A stretch of DNA of 7,830 bases from Pseudomonadota bacterium (GCA_028067895.1 JAPTUI010000601.1:1-7830), one strand, 5' to 3'. Shown: positions 1 to 7,619, numbered from the stretch's first letter. Numbers and translations are program-made. Notes: generated by a model not told the origin, from the sequence alone.

Positions 1-288
1 ATCGGAGCCGGAGAGTTCGAACTGCCCCAAAGGGAACTGAGAGCGCAGTTGGATTCTGGGCAGTACCGGCTTGCCGTAGAGGTCGCCGACACCAGCGGTG
101 CCGTCGAACTTGCTTGGGAAGTAGAAGGACCGGCCGAGTTCGACGAAGCACTTAAGGCATTGACCGACGCAGGCGCTCGTCCCGAGGTTCGCGGCGATCT
201 ACTGGACGAGCGAGGAGTAGAAGGACTCGCGCGATTTCAGGATCCGAACGAAGCGCGACGTCGCCCTCATAGCGTTGATCGTGAATGA
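1..288 (+). pseudogene. Extradiol ring-cleavage dioxygenase fragment (BphC-like)
   Basis: The plus-strand frame is open from the window edge and gives about 80 residues resembling the N-terminal vicinal-oxygen-chelate domain of 2,3-dihydroxybiphenyl 1,2-dioxygenase-type enzymes, which cleave catechol-like rings with Fe(II). Recognisable stretches are QYRLAVEVAD, then LAWEVEGPAEFDEALKALTDAG, shortened here to its start LAWEVEGPAEF, and finally RGVEGLARFQDPN, which matches the family pattern RRGVTGLITFADP-G. The match stops at DPN near base 249; the following residues (EARRRPH...) do not continue the family and a stop follows at 288. The catalytic C-terminal domain is missing, so the product cannot be active. 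A TTG at 49 could open the frame, but the homology extends upstream of it to base 1, so the real start is outside the window. The substrate cannot be told from this piece. Confidence 0.68.
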
Positions 289-673
289 TGGAAAGCAATG
301 CCTTGAATGCGTCGAGTGTTCCGTTCGGCGCTCGTCGCGCGGCTACGTAAAGATCGCGGCCAGTTACGACGCGGCCCCAAATCTCCCGCACCCAACCCAA
401 TTTAGCGAGCGCCTCCAAGTCGGGCGGTTCGCTGCCCTTCGGTTCGGCGCCGGCGTACGCGGCTTCGGCTGCTTGCCACTGTGCATTCGGCGAGACCTTC
501 AAGCCAGCCAGCAATCTCAGCATGACCTGATCCGGCGTCACGCTGAGATCCGAAGAAGGAGGCCGGGACTGTCCAACCACAGGCAGCTTCCGGCGAAATC
601 GATCCCGCAGAATCCGGCGCGTCTCGCTCGGAACGTGGCGGAAGCTAGCGAATCGAGACATTGAGTGACCCAC
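152..673 (-). CDS. Hypothetical protein, probably truncated at its 3' end
   Basis: A 173-residue frame with no family I recognise. It begins GTG at 673 (MGHSMSRF...) or more likely ATG at 661, which has a weak GGTGGG 7 bases upstream. The first 120 or so residues look protein-like: a basic stretch (ETRRILRDRFRRK), then an Ala/Leu-rich helical region around LRLLAGLKVSPNAQWQAAEAAY and LEALAKLGWVREIWGRVV. The last 30 or so residues, beyond roughly base 250, are read from the antisense strand of the dioxygenase remnant, so the native C-terminus has probably been replaced. The frame stays open upstream to about base 752 and gives a plausible run (DRWLNGIAHLDHQWVGHS) that overlaps the end of the gene at 694-1080; the two may be one gene broken by a frameshift. 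Function unknown. Confidence 0.4.
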   Translation of the reverse strand: MGHSMSRFASFRHVPSETRRILRDRFRRKLPVVGQSRPPSSDLSVTPDQVMLRLLAGLKVSPNAQWQAAEAAYAGAEPKGSEPPDLEALAKLGWVREIWGRVVTGRDLYVAARRAPNGTLDAFKALLSIIHDQRYEGDVALRSDPEIARVLLLLARPVDRREPRDERLRRSMP

Positions 674-693
674 CCACTGGTGATCGAGGTGCG

Positions 694-1080
694 CTATCCC
701 GTTGAGCCAGCGATCCGGACCCGCTCCGCATTCTCCCGCCGAAACCGCTCAACCTCGTCCGCGATGGCTTCGTCATCGCCGGAGCCGTCCGCATGTCTCG
801 CTACCGTCGCCAAAGCTCGCGTGAGAATTGGGGAGGAGTAGGGCCATGAGAATGTCATCCGACCTCCGCCGAAGACGCCCGCGCGGGGCACTTGGGCGCA
901 CCGGAACTGAGCGCTCTGAATGGTGAACGTTCGCAGTTCACCCGTGCCAAGTGAAATCGCGAAGTCACCCACTGGCGTTTCTATCCAATCGAAAAGGTGC
1001 GGCAATAATCCGACGCTGGCCGCCAGCATACAGACTTCCGGCTTCCGGACACTCGCGCCAGTATACTGGTGCCCTCGCAT
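694..1080 (-). CDS. Hypothetical protein, 128 residues
   Basis: An uninterrupted frame ending in TAG, 61 bp downstream of the DUF6602 gene on the same strand, so it may be the third gene of that operon. The start is ATG at 1080 without a convincing ribosome binding site; ATG at 1029 (MLAASVGLLPHLF), with GGAAG 5 bases upstream, is a good alternative. I do not recognise the family. The middle is Gly- and aromatic-rich with probable beta structure (PVGDFAISLGTGELRTF, GVFGGGRMTFSWPYSSP); the end is a charged helix (DEAIADEVERFRRENAERV). There is no signal peptide or clear membrane segment. Codon use looks like real coding sequence. It could be the front part of a longer gene continuing into the frame at 152-673. 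Confidence 0.45.
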   Translation of the reverse strand: MRGHQYTGASVRKPEVCMLAASVGLLPHLFDWIETPVGDFAISLGTGELRTFTIQSAQFRCAQVPRAGVFGGGRMTFSWPYSSPILTRALATVARHADGSGDDEAIADEVERFRRENAERVRIAGSTG

Positions 1081-1141
1081 GTCGTCCGAGTGATTTGGGC
1101 GTTCCGTCGCTCTCTCTCACCACATAGGCGCGCTCTCGAAA

Positions 1142-2563
1142 TTAACCCTTCTCCGGAACGGTCTCCTCTGTCTCTCTCCCGGCCTCCTTGTTGCACTTCG
1201 GGCAACCCGAGACGATCCCTTCCGTCACCGTGTAAAGGAGTGGAATGAGTATCGTCATACCTTCCGTTTCTATCGCATCGTATGCCAACGATCGCACGAT
1301 GCCTTCTCCAAAAGGAGAAGGAGTAGGTGCTGTCAGAATTTCGCTCAGTGGGAGCCCCTTGGGGTTGTAGATATATACCTCGCCGGGCTGGCGGGCATAC
1401 GCAGACTCATCTTCCGGCTGGCCATAAGCTATGTGGTGAGCTCTCACCCAGTTGATGGGCTGAGAGGTTCTGCACCAGGACACTAACTTCTCCAGTTGGT
1501 CATGGGAAATTTTCCGCGCAAAGTCGCCATGTTTTTGACAAACACCAAACTCGCGAAACAGGCCCATGCTGAAACTGTAGGAACGGTCATCCGCTACCAG
1601 CGGAAGGCGTAGATACGAATCGATGACTGCGGGCCGGGCACCCGTATTGCGGAGAAGTTCTAGAAGCAGGCTATAGAACGAATACAGACCCAGACCGTCA
1701 CGATCCGGTCGACCTTGCATCTGAAGGGACTGAATGGCCTCAATCGCCTCGTTGGCGTAGATGCATGCATTCGCCTCGCCGTGAAATGCAAACCCTTTAT
1801 TGAGTACAAATATGAAATTCGCCCATTCTCGACGCTTGTGTTGGTCCGCGAACTTCTTGATTTCCGCGATGATGTCTACTAGGGATAAATCGCTGTCATA
1901 GGCAAACAGCAAACCGAATCCTCGGTCCGACTGTTTCTGGCCAATTGAGATGCTGAAACCCGCAGCCGGAGGCGTTTTCCGATCGAGCGACTTGAACGAT
2001 GCAAGATTGGCCAACCCGTCCTGAATAGTGTGGGCAGTGAGGCGGGATTTTACCTGGATGACGCCATACACGCTTTCCAGCGGTAGCACCTGATACACAT
2101 CTTCTCGGTTCATCAACGTTACCGTGTCGAGCTTGTCATAGAGCGCGATATCTATCTCTCGGCTCATATGGCCCGTTGTGGAAGCCACTCGAACACTTCG
2201 ATCCGAGACGGCGTAGCGGCTTGGGAGGTAGCCACTAGAAGATAAAAATTTCCGCAGGATCTGCTCTCGAGATTCTCCGATGTCTCGCGGATGCTTCAGA
2301 TCCTTTGTTCTATCATAGTCGACAATCATTTGGGCTTGGTGATCCCGGAACTCCCGCTCGAGTCCGTGAAATTCCCGATCCTTGGATCTCAATGCGAGCG
2401 CACGCTTCGCTTGATCTACCAGTATCGCTCTCCACCTCGCCTCCTTCGCTTCCCAATCCTGATCGTCGGTTGGGAGCCCGAATGAACCGGCTTTCCCTGG
2501 AGCCTCAGTCTCGGATCGCTTGCCTTTGGCTCTCTTCTGTCTGTGTTTGTTGTCTTTTGCCAT
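1142..2563 (-). CDS. DUF6602 protein with PD-(D/E)xK nuclease-like core
   Basis: A 473-residue protein recognised as DUF6602, a family of unknown function with a restriction-endonuclease-like core. The N-terminus (residues 1-25) is basic and probably disordered; residues 35-90 are a charged, likely helical segment. The core spans about residues 98-195: FLSSSGYLPSRYAVSD, SREIDIALYD with Asp138, PLESVYGVIQVKSRL with Glu163, and Gln170-x-Lys172. Most relatives I recall read IEVKS here, so this is the D...QxK variant, also known from Mrr-type nucleases. Residues 200-460 form a large C-terminal region I cannot assign, ending with one CPKC pair. The ATG at 2563 is supported by GGAGG 10 bases upstream. 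The gene lies 54 bp after the DUF4238/SEC-C gene on the same strand, probably as an operon. Its G+C content is visibly lower than that of the relaxase gene, suggesting separate acquisition. Nuclease activity is inferred, not shown. Confidence 0.8.
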   Translation of the reverse strand: MAKDNKHRQKRAKGKRSETEAPGKAGSFGLPTDDQDWEAKEARWRAILVDQAKRALALRSKDREFHGLEREFRDHQAQMIVDYDRTKDLKHPRDIGESREQILRKFLSSSGYLPSRYAVSDRSVRVASTTGHMSREIDIALYDKLDTVTLMNREDVYQVLPLESVYGVIQVKSRLTAHTIQDGLANLASFKSLDRKTPPAAGFSISIGQKQSDRGFGLLFAYDSDLSLVDIIAEIKKFADQHKRREWANFIFVLNKGFAFHGEANACIYANEAIEAIQSLQMQGRPDRDGLGLYSFYSLLLELLRNTGARPAVIDSYLRLPLVADDRSYSFSMGLFREFGVCQKHGDFARKISHDQLEKLVSWCRTSQPINWVRAHHIAYGQPEDESAYARQPGEVYIYNPKGLPLSEILTAPTPSPFGEGIVRSLAYDAIETEGMTILIPLLYTVTEGIVSGCPKCNKEAGRETEETVPEKG

Positions 2564-2573
2564 AGCATTGAAT

Positions 2574-2578
2574 CCTCC
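2574..2578 (-). promoter_or_regulatory. Ribosome binding site of the DUF6602 gene
   Basis: GGAGG on the minus strand lies 10 bases before the ATG at 2563. A second ATG (2568, in another frame) sits at 5-base spacing from it, but its frame gives a short Arg/Pro-rich product with no protein-like features, so the ATG at 2563 is preferred because the long conserved frame follows it. Confidence 0.55.
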
Positions 2579-2617
2579 AAGGCTGTCGTGCAGAGTGTAC
2601 CCAAAGCCAGTTTGCGC

Positions 2618-5086
2618 TCAGACCCCGCGGCCTTCTGGCTGGCGGGCCTCGGCTTGGGAGGTCGCACGCCCGAAGATAATCGCGAAAGGTACGGCGTTCG
2701 TATGTCGTCGGCGTCCGAAGGCGACGAGAAACCGACGCACGACCGTCAGGCTGTAACCCGCCGGCGGAACGACCATGTCCGCTTCAATATCGAACACCAT
2801 GCTCCGGAAGCGCCTCTCCCCCTGCGCGTCCGCGGCTGTCGGGTCGATAGTCGTGGCTGCTGCTGCCGCAGTCTCTCGTAGGTTGTCAAGCGCAGCATCG
2901 AGGGCCGGTTCATTCGGGGACTCCATGTGATTGAGCGCCGCGGCCGAAAGCGCCCGTAGGCTTTCGCGAAAGGCTTGCGAAGATGGCTCCGCGCGGGCCG
3001 CGTCCAGCTTTTCGGGATCAATGGCGAGCGCGATTCGCAGAGGCAGGACCCTATCGGTCGGCGCGATGCGATTCTCAGGCGCAATGCGCGCAGCCGCGAG
3101 ATCGGAACGCGTCAGGCGTTGCTCAGTGTAGATGAAGCCGCCAGTGAGTTGCGCCAGAAACAGCGCCAGATCGAAGTTCACGCCCCGCATGACTTGAAGC
3201 TGACCACTCCCCATGTCCGCTTCTAGGGGCTGTATCAGAGCCAGAGGATCGGCCGCCTGCTCCCGGCGGATGTAGGCGATCACCTCGGTGATCTGGTCAT
3301 CCGTCAACTCAGACGAGTACTCACGTATCTGCCGTCGCAAGGAATCATCGGGCAACCGCGCAAACGCCCGCCTGAAATCATCGATGCCTAGCTGCCGCGC
3401 GACTTCGAAATCAACGGCATCGGTCTTCAGCCTGCTTCGACGCTCCTTGGCAATTTCCCAAACCGCGTCACGGAATGTATCGTTGAACTCGAGCGGGTCG
3501 GGGACCAGATGCACGATGCCTGCGTGAATCAGCGGAGCCAGATTCAGAAGGAGCGCGACATTCTTGATCGTCTGTTCCTTGTACTGGGATGGCGATTCGA
3601 TGGGCGAGTATTCTGGCCGCATGTTTGCCGCGTTGGCGAACGGGTTGAGCACTACGATCTCGTCGAAATAGCGTAACCACCCGATGACACTTGCGGCGAT
3701 TGTGCGAGGATCGATCAGACCGACATAGAGCGCGCGAATGACTCGTCCGTCGGGTCTGGGCAGCAGGTCGGCGATGTTCGTGTCCTTCGGCCAGAGCGAC
3801 AAATACGCGGCATGAATGTCCCTCACCTGATCGTCGGATAATTCGCGACGCACGTCCTCCCAACTCTTGCCGCGGCCCAACCCCAGAATGTCTTCTATGG
3901 CGTTACAGAACATGAGATTGCGCTCGCGGATACTGAAGACATCCCACGGCATACGATCCTCGGGTGGAAGTTCCTCGCAGCAGGTCTGGTACGCCTTGCC
4001 GCTGCCGCACCGACACGGTTCATCGGATCGTGGATTCCCAGGAGGCAATTCTTTGCGTAGATATTCGTGGCCGCGGGACGTCCGGCCAAAGGCGTCCTGA
4101 TAGCTCGATCTGCCGTCGTTGTACCCGACAATGATCTCGCCGCCAAAGTGCCATAGCTCGTTATGCGGTGGCAGCAGAATCCGGCCGATGTCACGCCAGT
4201 CGTGCGTACCGGTTCGTTCCGGATGCAGCCATGACTCCTCCGCGGCTCCGATAAAGCGGCGCGCGCGCAGCTTCAAGATGTGATTGATCGCGATCACCTC
4301 GCCGCGGGAAAGCTTGCGAGTACGAATCCAAGCGTCCGTGCGAGCCAAGGTGGTACCGAAATGCCGGGGATTCTGACGTGGTCGAAGAAGATCCACTCCG
4401 GAAGGATCTTTGGCATACTCGAGATTTGTGAGGATGAGGCAGTGGTTCGCGCTTAAGGCGAAGAGGGTCTGAGAGCCAATCAGCTCGATCGGCGGATCTT
4501 CCGGATAGCGGCTCTGTGCTGCGCCCGGCGGACAAAATGGGTTGTAAATCGTAACCGGATGATCACTCACGATGAACTTGACATCCGAATCCTCAGCCGA
4601 CACCACCTCACGCACGGCCTCCAGCCACATGGTGCAATGCATCTGACGCAATGCTTGCATCTCGTCCATGAGCTCGTGCTGGTTGAGTTTCCCGTATCGC
4701 GCGCGAATCCAATCGAGCCCCTTGGGCGTGCGGATCTTTTGAGCGTCGATGTACGAGAAGAAAGCTTGAAAGCAGTCATGGACCGCTCTCGGATCACCGC
4801 TCGCCACCGCGCGCACGGACACGGCCCCGTCGTTGTCGATTGTCCCAAACAGGAAGCGCTCAATCTCATCATTGGGCACACCGAACAACAGGGTCGTATA
4901 GAGGTCCTTGAACCAGAAGAACTTTTTCGGTGAGCCTTTGTCCAGTTTTCGTGATCCACGGGCGCCGCCCCCGGGCGCCGGAGACTCATCGGGACTTAGG
5001 TCCAGACAATAGAGACGAGATGGATCGGTATTCCCGAATTCCTTCTGATACCAGACGGGCACATAGTGGTTACGGCGGGTCGTCAT
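2618..5086 (-). CDS. DUF4238 / SEC-C multi-domain protein
   Basis: An 822-residue protein. Residues 2-290 are DUF4238: the opening motif NHYVPVWYQKEF, the central FFSYIDAQKIRTPKG, and FIVSDHPVTIYNPF near residue 172. A SEC-C zinc-binding motif follows at about 358-370 (CRCGSGKAYQTCC, all four Cys present), as in the SecA C-terminus and many nucleic-acid-associated proteins. The rest (about 375-822) is a large module with no name known to me; it includes RALYVGLIDPR, YFDEIVVLNPFANA, HLVPDPLEF and FLAQLTGGFIYTE. I recall similar stretches in SEC-C-led proteins lacking DUF4238, so this looks like a fusion of two modules. The ATG at 5086 is chosen because NHYVP normally lies within the first few residues; a GTG at 5125 would add 13 residues (PPSRENPFS-type) and neither start has a strong ribosome binding site. 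The protein has no signal peptide and is probably cytosolic. Probably co-transcribed with the DUF6602 gene. Biochemical role unknown. Confidence 0.8.
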   Translation of the reverse strand: MTTRRNHYVPVWYQKEFGNTDPSRLYCLDLSPDESPAPGGGARGSRKLDKGSPKKFFWFKDLYTTLLFGVPNDEIERFLFGTIDNDGAVSVRAVASGDPRAVHDCFQAFFSYIDAQKIRTPKGLDWIRARYGKLNQHELMDEMQALRQMHCTMWLEAVREVVSAEDSDVKFIVSDHPVTIYNPFCPPGAAQSRYPEDPPIELIGSQTLFALSANHCLILTNLEYAKDPSGVDLLRPRQNPRHFGTTLARTDAWIRTRKLSRGEVIAINHILKLRARRFIGAAEESWLHPERTGTHDWRDIGRILLPPHNELWHFGGEIIVGYNDGRSSYQDAFGRTSRGHEYLRKELPPGNPRSDEPCRCGSGKAYQTCCEELPPEDRMPWDVFSIRERNLMFCNAIEDILGLGRGKSWEDVRRELSDDQVRDIHAAYLSLWPKDTNIADLLPRPDGRVIRALYVGLIDPRTIAASVIGWLRYFDEIVVLNPFANAANMRPEYSPIESPSQYKEQTIKNVALLLNLAPLIHAGIVHLVPDPLEFNDTFRDAVWEIAKERRSRLKTDAVDFEVARQLGIDDFRRAFARLPDDSLRRQIREYSSELTDDQITEVIAYIRREQAADPLALIQPLEADMGSGQLQVMRGVNFDLALFLAQLTGGFIYTEQRLTRSDLAAARIAPENRIAPTDRVLPLRIALAIDPEKLDAARAEPSSQAFRESLRALSAAALNHMESPNEPALDAALDNLRETAAAAATTIDPTAADAQGERRFRSMVFDIEADMVVPPAGYSLTVVRRFLVAFGRRRHTNAVPFAIIFGRATSQAEARQPEGRGV

Positions 5087-5125
5087 GGAGAAAGGATTTT
5101 CCCTCGATGGCGGCGTCTCGCCCAC

Positions 5126-5657
5126 TTATCTCATGCGCGAGAAGCTCGGAGCAGCTCCGGCGTCGGACGAATTATCCATTTTGGACCGGCCGAACGGGGT
5201 GCACGCCGCGCTGGCGCGCCGGGGGGGCGGGGCACGGCCGCGTCGACGGCCTCGCAGATTTTCGGAGGGCGCGAGTAATCCGAAACGAGCACGCTCCTTA
5301 AGACTTCAAGATGGGAGTCTTTGACGCTGGTGTCGACGGTCGTGTCGCTCGGGAGGCTCGGCGAAACCTGCGGTCATTGCGCCGCGCGTCGGCCGAGAGG
5401 TCAGTCGTTCGGATCTTTGGAATGGCGGCTTGCGCAGGGAACGGCGGCGTCTACCTCCGTCGAGGACGGCGAGCCCGAAAACCGTCACTGAAATGGCCGA
5501 TGTGACCTTTCTGACCTATTGGCGCGTGCCCATCCCGAATGTCTCAAACGGGCACTCTGCGGTCTGTACGGTATCCTGTCTCGGCCTTTGCCGTGGTCAT
5601 CGTGCTACCCGGAAGTCCGCGTTTTGCCGCAATCTGTGCTGACGAGAACAAGCACCG
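5126..5657. other. Intergenic region between relaxase and DUF4238 gene
   Basis: About 530 bp without a convincing gene. Short open frames exist on both strands but overlap each other, are Arg-rich and match nothing I know. Visible structure is modest: an AAGACT...AGTCTT inverted repeat at 5300-5321 (6-bp arms, 10-base loop), a GTGCT...AGCAC inverted repeat at 5636-5655 just past the relaxase stop, too weak to call a terminator and lacking a T-run, and a G-rich stretch at 5221-5232. On the minus strand GATAAT (plus-strand bases 5171-5176) could serve as a -10 box for the DUF4238 operon, about 85 bases before its ATG, but no good -35 hexamer stands at the right distance. The promoter of the operon is presumably in this region. 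No piece of traG, the gene I would expect after an rlxS-type relaxase, is recognisable. Confidence 0.4.
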
Positions 5658-7619
5658 CTATCGCGAGACACCACGCTGCCGCGAGAGGATCCATGAAACG
5701 TAGTCACCTCGGGTGATCGCCGTTACAACCTGATCGATGCGTCCCTCGACGACGGGCCGCCACGGAACCAGGCTAAATCCCATACCGTCGTCGAGCATCG
5801 CGAATCGCCCACTTGCCAGCACCACGGATCGGCGGAAAACGCCCGAGACGGGTTCACCGTCGACGACCGGCCGATGAACGAGCCCGGTCTCGGCTTGGAG
5901 TTTGCGAGCAGCGCTTTCAAGTTCACGCGCCTTCAGAGTCGCGAGAACATTCCGTGCCAGAGAGAGCCTCTGACCGCGTCGCTCGGCCAGGCCTTCTTGG
6001 ACAAGGAATCCCTCCCGGTCGGCAAGCGCCGCACGGACCTCGGAGCCGAAGCCCGTCGGCGAAAGGTCATCGCGTTGATCCACCAGCAATCGATCCAGCC
6101 AGGTCGCGCCGACCGCCCGCACTTGGCGCTCGATCGGAAGGTAGGATCGGACCTCCACCTGGATGCCTCCGGAGCGCCGGGCGTCGTAAGCTCCCCCGCG
6201 CTCGACCAAGTCCTTGGGTATGCGCCAGACTCCCTCCTCCAGGCGCTCGACGATGCGAGCACGGCGCAGCGCCTCCAGTCGCCGCACGTGAGCCTCGACG
6301 AATGCCTCGGGGTCACGCCCCGGCTGAGCATTGGCTTCCGCGACCGCAAGGTGCTCGGAAGTTCGGTAGATGCCATCGCGCGCCAGCTCCACGATCGCCC
6401 GGTCCGCTGCACGCGGTTTTGGGCCATTGCTCACCGTGACTATCGCCCCGACCGGCAGTCCGCCGAGGTCCATCCGAGGGGGTACAGCGATGTGGTAAGC
6501 ACGGCCATCGATGCCGTCCACGACCAAGTATCCGCGGTCGTTCAGAGGATCGACGAGGCCTTTGCCGATCACGCGGCCGGTGATGGATTCGGGAAGCTCC
6601 GTGTTACCGAAGGCGGCAAGCTCGCGTCGCTCGGCGCCGAGCGCGCGCTGCATGCGGCGGATGATGTCGCCCCGCTCGCCCATGGCCCGCAGGAGTGGCT
6701 CGAAATCCGCTGAGAGTTGCCAGCGGTCCGGAGCAAGGCGTTCGGCGAGGCCGAGCTCGCCGAGCCGCTGCAAGCGGCCAATCAAGAGTGCCCTATACTC
6801 TCGGTCCCGACCAGCGGACGAGAGGTCGGCCAGGTCCAGCCTACCGCCCTGGGCGCTCCGCTGGAGGGCCCGATCTAGGCTCGTCCACCTCTCCTGCTCG
6901 ACCTCGCGCGTCAAGCTCTCCCGGATCTCCCGCTCCGTCCGCGGCCCGAGCCATCGCGTGGCGAGCTCCGCGGCGCGATGGCGCATGCCGTGGGCGATGT
7001 AGTCACCCGCGATGACGAGGTCCTCGCCGGCCTCGTCCTTGCCGCGCAGCAGGATGTGGATGTGCGGATTGTCGGTGTCCCAGTGGTCGGTCGCCACCCA
7101 CTCGAGCCGCGTCCCGAGATCGCGCTCGACTTGCGCCATGAACTCCCGGGTGTAGGACTTCAAGTCGCCGATCTGCGCGCCATCCTCCGGCGAGACGATG
7201 ATCTTGAAATGATGCCGGTCGGGCTCGATCCGGCGGGCGAAGGACTCGGCGTCAATCCGTTCGCGATCGCCCGCCTCGAGGTGGCCCGGACTGCCGTCAG
7301 GCTGTACTCCGTCCCGCTCGATGTAGTCGAGATTCTCCTTGAGCGAAGCGGGCCGGACTTGCGCATGCTGGACGATGCGGACCTTCACGATCACCCGCCG
7401 CGAGCGCGGTCCGAGAGCTCGAGCGGCCAGGCGCGCGGCCGCGTAACCCCGCCCAATCCGAGACCCTGGGCGGGCCCGGACCGTACGGTAGCCCAGCGAC
7501 TTCCCCGATCGCGACGCGGACCGAACCACGCGGTTGATGAAGCGCTCGCTGGTCACCTTTCCCCGATCTCGGGGCGGTCCGACTCGCGGCCGGAACCGGT
7601 CATCGCGACTTCGCTTCAT
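5658..7619 (-). CDS. rlxS: RlxS-type relaxase / mobilization nuclease (DUF3363)
   Basis: A DNA-strand transferase that nicks the transfer origin and leads the single strand into the recipient during conjugation. Numbering from the ATG at 7619 (653 residues): a basic N-terminus (MKRSRDDRFRPRVG); the likely nicking Tyr99 in NLDYIERDGV; FKIIVSPEDGAQ near 140; then the metal-binding histidine motif with His179 (ATDHWDTDN), His186 and His188 (PHIHILLRG). Residues from about 200 on, including the DLVIAGDYIAHG and LGPRTEREI signatures, match the DUF3363 region through to the C-terminal GRFAMLDDG, SLVPWRPV and VSWILSRQRG, so the protein appears complete. The ATG at 7619 is chosen because the family normally begins with this RDDRFRPR-type sequence; a GTG at 7709 would add 30 residues and has AGGAGG 3 bases upstream. 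The usual neighbours of such modules are not visible on either side. The frame is strongly GC-rich at third positions, unlike the DUF6602 gene. Confidence 0.9.
   Translation of the reverse strand: MKRSRDDRFRPRVGPPRDRGKVTSERFINRVVRSASRSGKSLGYRTVRARPGSRIGRGYAAARLAARALGPRSRRVIVKVRIVQHAQVRPASLKENLDYIERDGVQPDGSPGHLEAGDRERIDAESFARRIEPDRHHFKIIVSPEDGAQIGDLKSYTREFMAQVERDLGTRLEWVATDHWDTDNPHIHILLRGKDEAGEDLVIAGDYIAHGMRHRAAELATRWLGPRTEREIRESLTREVEQERWTSLDRALQRSAQGGRLDLADLSSAGRDREYRALLIGRLQRLGELGLAERLAPDRWQLSADFEPLLRAMGERGDIIRRMQRALGAERRELAAFGNTELPESITGRVIGKGLVDPLNDRGYLVVDGIDGRAYHIAVPPRMDLGGLPVGAIVTVSNGPKPRAADRAIVELARDGIYRTSEHLAVAEANAQPGRDPEAFVEAHVRRLEALRRARIVERLEEGVWRIPKDLVERGGAYDARRSGGIQVEVRSYLPIERQVRAVGATWLDRLLVDQRDDLSPTGFGSEVRAALADREGFLVQEGLAERRGQRLSLARNVLATLKARELESAARKLQAETGLVHRPVVDGEPVSGVFRRSVVLASGRFAMLDDGMGFSLVPWRPVVEGRIDQVVTAITRGDYVSWILSRQRGVSR

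Noticed and set aside
275..664. Plus-strand 129-residue frame opposite the 152-673 gene
   Set aside because: Cys- and Arg-rich without recognisable structure; the minus strand is the more protein-like.
2416..2667. Minus-strand 83-residue frame bridging the DUF4238 and DUF6602 genes, with an ATG (2568) well placed after GGAGG
   Set aside because: It overlaps both well-supported genes in another frame and gives a basic, low-complexity product; the GGAGG is better explained by the DUF6602 start.
5221..5232. G-rich run (seven G, C, four G) as a possible G-quadruplex or slippage site
   Set aside because: Only two G-tracts close together, too few for a confident quadruplex, and no coding frame for slippage.
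5085..5642. Several 60-123 residue frames on both strands in the region after the relaxase
   Set aside because: They overlap each other, are Arg-rich, lack ribosome binding sites and match nothing I recognise.
5636..5655. Inverted repeat GTGCT/AGCAC just past the relaxase stop as a terminator
   Set aside because: Stem of only 5 bp with a 10-base loop and no T-run.
5813..6713. Plus-strand frames of 208 and 279 residues within the relaxase gene
   Set aside because: They are antisense to a well-supported relaxase and arise from its high third-position G+C; no protein-like motifs.
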